DNA of 14,669 nt from Chloroflexota bacterium (GTDB lineage: Bacteria > Chloroflexota > Anaerolineae > Promineifilales > Promineifilaceae), in the NCBI GenBank assembly GCA_024640485.1, contig JAHEEY010000059.1:1-14669 (forward strand), in the 5' to 3' direction. The translations under genes and the position numbers were made by a program. Shown in pieces: positions 5,637 through 11,004 of the stretch. The notes below the pieces were generated by a model. The model did not search any database. It saw only the letters and a list, made by a program, of their open reading frames with translations, and was not told where the DNA came from. Numbering within the stretch: position 1 is the first letter of the stretch; every line of letters begins with the position of its first letter.

Positions 5637-8318
5637 ATGAGCAAGAAATGGTTAGGAATCCTCGTCGTACTGTTGGTCGTGCTGGCTGCTGGCCTTCTGT
5701 TTGTCCAGCAAAACAACCGTGTTGATGACCAGTCAGCAGCATTGGTTCCCGCCGACAATTCGCTGATCACCGCGGATGCCGGGGCGGTATATGCCGAAGC
5801 GCGGGTCGTGCCGGTGCGCCAAACAACGCTGGCGTTCTCCAGCGGCGGGCCAGTGGCCGGCGTTAACGCTGCTGAAGGTGATGTTGTGAAGATGGGCGAT
5901 CTGCTCGCCCAGCTGGATATCACCGATCAGGAAATCGCCGTCCAGCAGGCCGAGGCCGCCATTTATCTTGCCGAAGCCAATCTGGCGGCCGCTGAATCGA
6001 TGTTGGCACAGGCTGGGCTCAACCTGGAGGGCGCCCATCTGGCCGTCCGTGATTCGCGGGCCGATTTGGCCCTGGTTGCCGCCGGGGCCACGGAAGAAGA
6101 GGTCGCTCTGGCCGGGCTGAACGTCTCCATCGCTGAGGCCGGCATAACCCAGGCATCTGGGAATCGGGCGGCCTCGCTTGAAGGGGCCAGTCAAGCCGAA
6201 ATAACTGCCGCGGAAGCGCGGCTGGCCTTTGCCCAAACGGAACTTGACAACGCCCAAAGAATATACCTGCCTATCCTGCAGGATTCCAGCAAGCCCGCAG
6301 GGGAGCGAGATCTCGCTGGCCTGCGCCTGAATGGAGCCCAGGCGACTTTGAATGCCGCCCAAATAGCCTTGAATCGCCTGTTGACCGGCGCCACATCCTC
6401 GGAACAGGTGGCGGCCAACAGCGGCGTGCAGGCCGCGGCCAGTCAGCGGGATGTCGCCCAGGCCCAGTTGGATCTACTGCTGGCGGGGGCCCAGGCCGAG
6501 CAGATCACCATTGCTGAAGCGAAGGTCGCCAGCGCGGAGACTGGCATATTGGACGCTGAAAGCCGGGTCGCCGGGGCGCAGTCAGCTGTGGCTCAAGCCG
6601 AAGCCGCCCTGTTGGAAGCGCAGGCAGGGCTGGCTATCGCCGAAAGTGAGCGAGAACAGCGAACCCTTATCGCGCCTTTCGACGGCACACTTTCAGCCGT
6701 TGAGATCAAAGCAGGGGATATCGTCCAGCCTGGCATACCGGTGATGATCCTGGCGGATCTCAGCCAGTGGCAGGTGGAAACCACCGATCTATCGGAGCTG
6801 AATATCGTCGATGTGACCGAAGGATCGCCGGTCGAAATCCTGATCGATGCCTTTCCGGACCGGCCCCTCCGCGGCCAGGTGCGTCGTATTGCCGCCACCG
6901 CCGCTGAAGTGCGCGGTGATGTAACCTATGTCACCACCATTGATTTGATGGATACCGGGGAGCTGCCCCTGCGCTGGGGGATGACCGCCTTCATCAATCT
7001 GTCGGCCGGGGAAGGAGCTGGACCGCTTGACGGTGAGATCGGTCAGCCATCGCCATCAAATGTCGAGGCCGAAGGCCAGCTGGTTCCCTTCTCTTATGTC
7101 AATATGGCTTTCAGCGCGGCCGGCCGTGTGGCCGCTGCGCCGGCAGCCCAGGGTGAGTGGGTGCAGGCGGGTGCCCCGTTGATTCAGCTGGATACCGCTG
7201 CCCTGCGGCTGGCTTTGGATCAGGCGGACGCTCGGGCAGCGGCAGCGGCAGCGGGGGTAGCCGCCGCCGAGAACCAGCAGGCTCTGGCGATCACTGCTGT
7301 GGCAAAAGCTGAAGACGCCGTAATCATCGCCCAGGCCAATATGGCCCTGTTGAAAGCAGGGCCGCGTCCGGCTGAAATCGCCGCCGCCGAAGCCGCCCTG
7401 GCGGCGGCGGAATCGACGGTCACCCAGGCTCAAGCGGGGCGCGAGGTGGCCCTCAACACAATCTCCGCGGCTGATATTGCTTCAGCCGAAGCCAATCTTG
7501 CCCTGGCCACGGCCGAACTGCTGGCGCTGGAAGAGGCTTACCAGCAGATTCTAGATAGTTGTTTTGAGGGGCCCGATGGGAACACCGTCTGTCCCCTCTA
7601 CGGCACATTGGAGGAGCAGACCCGAGGCCAGCTGGAAGCCGCCCGGGCCAATCAAGTCGCGGCCCGCTCTATGCTGGATGTCCTCAACGCCGGACCCACT
7701 TTTGGCCAGCGATCGGCCGCCGCCGGTTCGGTTGCCCTGTCCATTGCCAACCGGGATCTGGCCCGGGCGCAGCTAGATCTGCTCCTAGCCGGCCCGTCCG
7801 CGGAGCGGATCGAGAAGGCAGAAGTGACCACAGCCCAGGCTGAGCTGGGCGTCACCCTCGCCCAGGCGCAAATGGATCAGGCGGAAACGGCCGTTGACCA
7901 GGCTGAAGCAGGATTGGCCGCTGTGGAAGCAGCCAGAAGCGCCATTCAGGCCGCGCTAGATCGAATGACGCTGGTCGCCGCCATGGATGGCACTTTGACC
8001 AGCCTCGATGCCAACCCAGGTGAGATGATCGCTCCGGGTCATCCCGTAGCAACCGTGGCTGATACCTCCGGGTGGCTGGTGGAAACCACCAATGTATCGG
8101 AGCTGGACATCCCCTATATCGCCATTGGCAATACCGCTGAGGTGCGTTTTGATGCCCTTCCTGATGGTGTCCTGACCGGGGTGGTGACAAAAATCAGCGT
8201 GATGCCCGGCCTGACGTTGGGGGATGTTGTTTATCAAGTAACGGTGCTGCTGGAAGATGCCTCTGATTTGCCCCTGCGCTGGGGAATGACCGCTCTGGTC
8301 GATGTGAGCGTGGACTGA
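5637..8318 (+). CDS. Tandem-fused HlyD/MacA-type membrane fusion (adaptor) protein
   Basis: This encodes 893 residues; the start is preceded by AAGGTGAGG (5617-5625). One N-terminal helix (about 5-24) anchors it in the membrane, and the rest is extracytoplasmic. Two full adaptor units follow: A (about 50-456) and B (about 475-892). Each has a lipoyl half-domain (GPVAGVNAAEGDVVKMGDLL; GRVAAAPAAQGEWVQAGAPL), a long alanine-rich coiled-coil hairpin, the second lipoyl half (APFDGTLSAVEIKAGDIV; AAMDGTLTSLDANPGEMI) and a beta-barrel ending in the identical LPLRWGMTA (443-451; 878-886). Each hairpin is broken three times by L-x-x-G-type turns at matching places (about 146, 248, 281 in A; 571, 682, 716 in B). 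B also carries a cysteine pair (C642, C652) at its hairpin tip; A has none. Single adaptors usually have 350-450 residues. It lies 62 bases after the permease and should work with it. Confidence 0.92.
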   Translation: MSKKWLGILVVLLVVLAAGLLFVQQNNRVDDQSAALVPADNSLITADAGAVYAEARVVPVRQTTLAFSSGGPVAGVNAAEGDVVKMGDLLAQLDITDQEIAVQQAEAAIYLAEANLAAAESMLAQAGLNLEGAHLAVRDSRADLALVAAGATEEEVALAGLNVSIAEAGITQASGNRAASLEGASQAEITAAEARLAFAQTELDNAQRIYLPILQDSSKPAGERDLAGLRLNGAQATLNAAQIALNRLLTGATSSEQVAANSGVQAAASQRDVAQAQLDLLLAGAQAEQITIAEAKVASAETGILDAESRVAGAQSAVAQAEAALLEAQAGLAIAESEREQRTLIAPFDGTLSAVEIKAGDIVQPGIPVMILADLSQWQVETTDLSELNIVDVTEGSPVEILIDAFPDRPLRGQVRRIAATAAEVRGDVTYVTTIDLMDTGELPLRWGMTAFINLSAGEGAGPLDGEIGQPSPSNVEAEGQLVPFSYVNMAFSAAGRVAAAPAAQGEWVQAGAPLIQLDTAALRLALDQADARAAAAAAGVAAAENQQALAITAVAKAEDAVIIAQANMALLKAGPRPAEIAAAEAALAAAESTVTQAQAGREVALNTISAADIASAEANLALATAELLALEEAYQQILDSCFEGPDGNTVCPLYGTLEEQTRGQLEAARANQVAARSMLDVLNAGPTFGQRSAAAGSVALSIANRDLARAQLDLLLAGPSAERIEKAEVTTAQAELGVTLAQAQMDQAETAVDQAEAGLAAVEAARSAIQAALDRMTLVAAMDGTLTSLDANPGEMIAPGHPVATVADTSGWLVETTNVSELDIPYIAIGNTAEVRFDALPDGVLTGVVTKISVMPGLTLGDVVYQVTVLLEDASDLPLRWGMTALVDVSVD

Positions 8319-8344
8319 TTTGCGATTCTATCCGCTGACCGCGC

Positions 8345-8482
8345 TCAGCACTCATTCGGCACCGGCATGAGGCGTTCCTGCGTATCACTCCAGGCCAATT
8401 GGTCAGGAGTGGCGGCAGCGACCTCGATGCCCCTGGCGGCGCAAATGGTGTCCCGCAGCGGCGCTGATAGTTGCCTGCCGGC
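8345..8482 (-). pseudogene. Coding-like fragment, possible remnant of a gene C-terminus
   Basis: The 223-base gap between the adaptor and the next gene (8319-8541) is not featureless. On the minus strand a frame ending at TGA (8347-8345) reads APLRDTICAARGIEVAAATP, then DQLAWSDTQERLMPVPNEC, with third codon positions mostly G or C as in the neighbouring genes. No convincing start codon or ribosome site is present, and the frame runs upstream into the oppositely oriented small gene. It may be the decayed end of a lost gene or chance. I do not recognise the family. Otherwise the gap holds only a weak GCTGA/TCAGC hairpin at 8334-8349. Confidence 0.25.
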
Positions 8483-8541
8483 GGGTGGCTGATGTACAGT
8501 TAAGGGTGACAACGACCACCCGAATCTGTTCAGAGAGCGCT

Positions 8542-8883
8542 ATGAGAACACCTGCCGGAAAAGATTGCCGCTACTACTACCAGGACTTCCACCGGGGCCA
8601 CTCCGCTCAGGAGTGCCGGCTGCTGAAGGCCAATCCCGGCTCGCCCGAATGGCGGCCCATGGATTGCGACCTCTGCGAAGTGCCGGAAATACTGCTGGCC
8701 AACGGCAGCCCCGACCTGGTGCTGCAAGCGGCGGTCAAGAAAGGGTTCCTGGGCTTCAACCGCAAGCTGGAGATCACCGCCTTCTGCAGCCGGCACGCTG
8801 TTGACGTGGAGCGCCCGCAGATCGGCTGTGCCCAGTGCGCCAAAGAGCGACCCGGGCTGGGATCGCTGTTCAAAGACGAGTAG
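8542..8883 (+). CDS. Small cysteine-rich protein, putative zinc-binding
   Basis: This encodes 113 residues from the ATG at 8542. A GTG at 8485 would add 19 residues of unconvincing sequence (TTTTRICSES), and the region upstream of it has no better ribosome site. The protein has seven cysteines, C9, C25, C42, C45, C82, C96 and C99, plus H85. They include three knuckle-like pairs: DCDLC (C42/C45), CSRH (C82/H85) and CAQC (C96/C99). Such paired spacing usually means zinc or, less often, an iron-sulfur cluster. There is no signal peptide or membrane helix, so it should be cytoplasmic. I do not recognise a named family and give no function. It stands 69 bases before the HAD hydrolase on the same strand with a short hairpin between them, so co-transcription is possible but not certain. 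Confidence 0.75.
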   Translation: MRTPAGKDCRYYYQDFHRGHSAQECRLLKANPGSPEWRPMDCDLCEVPEILLANGSPDLVLQAAVKKGFLGFNRKLEITAFCSRHAVDVERPQIGCAQCAKERPGLGSLFKDE

Positions 8884-8905
8884 CGCCCCGTTTACCTACG
8901 GGCGC
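8883..8905 (+). terminator. Short GC hairpin after the cysteine-rich gene
   Basis: GCGCCC (8883-8888) and GGGCGC (8900-8905) form a perfect 6-bp stem with an 11-base loop, starting in the stop codon. No T tract follows (CGCTTCTGCC), so termination is at best partial. Confidence 0.3.
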
Positions 8906-8952
8906 CGCTTCTGCCGACATTCTCTGCATTTGCCAAGGGAGCCGCTAACGAC

Positions 8953-9684
8953 ATGATAAAAGCTGTACTTTTTGACCTCGATGATACCCTGTTGGGGAAC
9001 CACATGGATGACTTCATCCCCCGCTATTTCCAGCTGATCAGCCGGCACGCCGCGCAATATATGCCCGGAGATAAGTTCCTGCAGGAGCTGATGATCGCCA
9101 CTCAGGAAATGATGGTCAATCAGGACCCGGAGGTGACCAACCGGGAAGCGTTCTGGCAGCTGTTCCAGGAGCGCAACGGCATGGACCCGGCGGAGATGGA
9201 ACCGGTGTTTCATCAGTTTTACACCGGTGAATTTGAGCAGCTGGCCGAGCTGACCCAATTCCGCCCTTCGGCGGCGCCGCTGATTGAAGCGTGCTTTGAG
9301 CGGCAGCTGGATGTGGTCATCGCCACCAACCCGATGTTCCCCAAAGTGGCGGTCGACGCCCGGCTGCGATGGGCCGGGCTGCCGGTGGACGAATATGATT
9401 TCCGGCTGGTGACCACTTACGAGACCAGCCACGCCACCAAGCCCCACCAGGCGTACTACCAGGAAGTGCTGGATGAGATCGGCTGCGCCCCGGAAAAGGC
9501 GCTGATGGTGGGGGATGATTGGGAGCGGGATATGGTGCCGGCATCCGACATGGGGCTGTTCACCTACTGGATCAGCCAGAACGGCGATGCCCCGCCTGAG
9601 GAAGGGCGGGTGACCGCTTACGGCAGCTTGAAGGAGCTGCGGGAGCGGGTAGACGACGGCTGGCTGTCGCGGCTTTCCAGCTAG
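8953..9684 (+). CDS. HAD-superfamily hydrolase (phosphatase-like)
   Basis: This encodes 243 residues. AAGGGAG (8935-8941) stands 11 bases before the ATG. All four HAD motifs are visible: motif I FDLDDTL with nucleophile D8 and acid D10, motif II VVIATNP with T125, motif III with K163 in ATKPHQAYY, and motif IV MVGDDWERD with D188/D189. A helical cap of type C1 (about residues 15-105) sits between motifs I and II, as in phosphoglycolate phosphatase- or haloacid dehalogenase-like members. An aspartate two residues after the nucleophile favours phosphatase over dehalogenase chemistry. The substrate cannot be told from sequence. There is no signal peptide, so it is cytoplasmic. The stop lies 7 bases from the end of the convergent PrsW gene. 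Confidence 0.9.
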   Translation: MIKAVLFDLDDTLLGNHMDDFIPRYFQLISRHAAQYMPGDKFLQELMIATQEMMVNQDPEVTNREAFWQLFQERNGMDPAEMEPVFHQFYTGEFEQLAELTQFRPSAAPLIEACFERQLDVVIATNPMFPKVAVDARLRWAGLPVDEYDFRLVTTYETSHATKPHQAYYQEVLDEIGCAPEKALMVGDDWERDMVPASDMGLFTYWISQNGDAPPEEGRVTAYGSLKELRERVDDGWLSRLSS

Positions 9685-9691
9685 GCGGCGG

Positions 9692-10684
9692 CTACGTTGC
9701 CTGCCGGCTGAGCCGGGCCACTTCGCTCCGCGCTTTAAGCACCAGTTCCTGGTTCTTCTCCGTATGGAAGATGGACTGGTGGTGCTTCTTATAGGCCAGC
9801 TCGCTGCACCCCAGGTAGAATCGACGGGTCTGCCTGTATGCCTTCACCCCCCGGCTGGTCAACACCGACAGCAGATGCTTGCTCCGTTTCCGGCCTGAGC
9901 TGGCATTCTCGTACTGCGAGAGGGTCAGCGTCTGCGCCCCCACCTCTTCCACCAGATACTGTTTCAGCCAGCTGCGCTCCTGCAGCAGCGCCCAGACGGC
10001 GATGCCCAGGGTCAGCAGCACCCCGCCCCAATCGGAAAACAGGCCGATGATGCACAGCAGGTTGCCGGTGGAAACGGTCAAATTGTGGAAGAAATGCATG
10101 AACACCGCCATCGACCAGCCCAGGAACGGGGCCATGAAGCGGCGGAGCATATTGGGCGACATTCGCGCCAGGGCGATGCCCAATCCGGTCATGCTGCTGA
10201 ACATAGCGTGGTTGAGCCCGAAAACGGCGCCGCGCAGGAAGACATTCATCCCCCACGCTTCCAGCCCCCCCTCGTTGTAAACGGTGACGAAGTAGTACAC
10301 ATTCTCCACCATGGCGAACCCCATGCCCACCATCGCCCCGTAGATGATCCCATCCAGCGGGCTGTCGATCTCATGCCGCCACAGCAGCAGGATCGCCAGC
10401 AGCGCCAGCCCTTTCAGCGTTTCCTCAACCGGCGGTGCCACCAGGCTGGCTGACAGGGTGTCTGCCGCCCCCTCATTGGCGAACCAGTAGAACGGGGTGC
10501 TCAGCACCGCGTTGAGCACGAAAGCCAGCAGAATGCTGGGCACCGCCCCCCAAAAGAACGCCGAAGCCAGCAGCCACAGCGGCTCCTTTTCATACCGGTC
10601 GATCCAGTAGATCAGCAGCACATAGATCAGCGTTGGGATCGCCGCCGCCAGGATGGAGGTGAACAGCAAAGTTGATGGGGTCAT
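9692..10684 (-). CDS. PrsW-family intramembrane metalloprotease
   Basis: This encodes 330 residues. PrsW proteins cleave membrane substrates; Bacillus PrsW acts on an anti-sigma factor. The putative metal-binding and catalytic motifs are all in membrane segments: EETLK (E87, E88, K91), GFAMVEN (E127), GLNHAMFSSMTG (H159) and MHFFHN (H197, H200). About seven helices are seen (about 5-27, 38-62, 77-101, 110-137, 148-172, 184-205 and 206-235). The WIDRYEKEP segment after helix 1 is typical of the larger PrsW relatives. A basic, soluble C-terminal tail of about 95 residues (236-330) contains KRSKH and YRQTRRFY and is longer than the core needs; it may bind a partner. The start ATG has no clear Shine-Dalgarno sequence; the upstream leader can fold. 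No anti-sigma factor gene is nearby, so the substrate is unknown. Confidence 0.88.
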   Translation of the reverse strand: MTPSTLLFTSILAAAIPTLIYVLLIYWIDRYEKEPLWLLASAFFWGAVPSILLAFVLNAVLSTPFYWFANEGAADTLSASLVAPPVEETLKGLALLAILLLWRHEIDSPLDGIIYGAMVGMGFAMVENVYYFVTVYNEGGLEAWGMNVFLRGAVFGLNHAMFSSMTGLGIALARMSPNMLRRFMAPFLGWSMAVFMHFFHNLTVSTGNLLCIIGLFSDWGGVLLTLGIAVWALLQERSWLKQYLVEEVGAQTLTLSQYENASSGRKRSKHLLSVLTSRGVKAYRQTRRFYLGCSELAYKKHHQSIFHTEKNQELVLKARSEVARLSRQAT

Positions 10685-10711
10685 AGGCTTAGGTGCTCAT
10701 TGCTTCATGCG

Positions 10712-10779
10712 CAGAACCGATCCGGGAATTATCTCGAGCGCAGCGGTCATTCCCGCAAAAATGGTGGCGCCAGGTTCTG
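10712..10779 (-). promoter_or_regulatory. Nested inverted repeat upstream of the PrsW gene, possible leader RNA structure
   Basis: Two perfect 7-bp inverted repeats are nested. The outer is CAGAACC (10712-10718) with GGTTCTG (10773-10779). The inner is CGGGAAT (10723-10729) with ATTCCCG (10749-10755), with a 19-base loop. In the minus-strand transcript the structure would end 27 bases before the start codon. Together with an 8-base palindrome TGGCGCCA (10765-10772), this fills much of the gap between the divergent genes. It matches no riboswitch class I can name. Confidence 0.4.
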
Positions 10780-10810
10780 ATTGGCGGCACAGGTTGGCTG
10801 CGGTCCCCCG

Positions 10811-10819
10811 ATTATAGCA
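10811..10819 (-). promoter_or_regulatory. Candidate extended -10 promoter for the PrsW gene
   Basis: On the minus strand this reads TGCTATAAT, a perfect -10 hexamer with the TGn extension. No good -35 lies at 16-18 bases, which extended -10 promoters can tolerate. Transcription would begin near 10804, giving a leader of about 120 bases that contains the nested inverted repeat. Confidence 0.4.
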
Positions 10820-10928
10820 CGGCTGCCGCAAATCGATGTCTCTGTATCCAGGCTGCCATCTCCTTCAGCGCTGCAGCCGTTGATGCCGTGTGAACCGCGC
10901 CGCCCTCTTCCAAAATCCTACCGGACAA

Positions 10929-10952
10929 TGTACTATTATTGAGGACAGTACA
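10929..10952 (+). promoter_or_regulatory. Inverted repeat TGTACT-N12-AGTACA upstream of the surface-protein gene
   Basis: Perfect 6-base arms are separated by 12 bases, centred about 65 bases before the ATG at 11005. The size and symmetry suit a dimeric helix-turn-helix regulator. The left arm overlaps TACTAT, a weak -10-like sequence with no good -35, so it could act as an operator. The rest of the 320-base gap (10685-11004) holds the PrsW leader and promoter candidate and nothing else I can support. Confidence 0.35.
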
Positions 10953-10993
10953 CCTTTGTTTGGATCCACAATTGGCTCAGCGATTGAGCTGCC

Positions 10994-10999
10994 AGGAGG
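10994..10999 (+). promoter_or_regulatory. Ribosome binding site that decides the start of the surface-protein gene
   Basis: AGGAGG stands 5 bases before the ATG at 11005. A TTG at 10939 in the same frame would add 22 residues ahead of the signal peptide and has no such site, so the ATG is preferred. Confidence 0.85.
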
Positions 11000-11004
11000 G
11001 CCTC

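Noticed and set aside
5900..7960. Repeated GCC/GCG-rich DNA suggesting a tandem DNA repeat
   Set aside because: It reflects alanine-rich coiled coils; no regular DNA repeat unit is visible, only codon-level similarity.
5733..8237. Many open frames opposite and beside the adaptor gene
   Set aside because: They arise from the alanine-rich, GC-rich coding sequence; the sense frame shows clear adaptor domains throughout.
8485..8541. GTG-started N-terminal extension of the cysteine-rich protein
   Set aside because: The extra 19 residues look non-coding and there is no ribosome site; the ATG at 8542 is the simpler start.
10761..10774. Resemblance of ATGGTGGCGCCAGG to the T-box core
   Set aside because: Several positions differ, there is no stem I or terminator arrangement, and the next plus-strand gene is neither an aminoacyl-tRNA synthetase nor an amino-acid gene.
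10939..11004. TTG-started extension of the surface protein
   Set aside because: It would precede the signal peptide and ignores the strong AGGAGG at 10994-10999.
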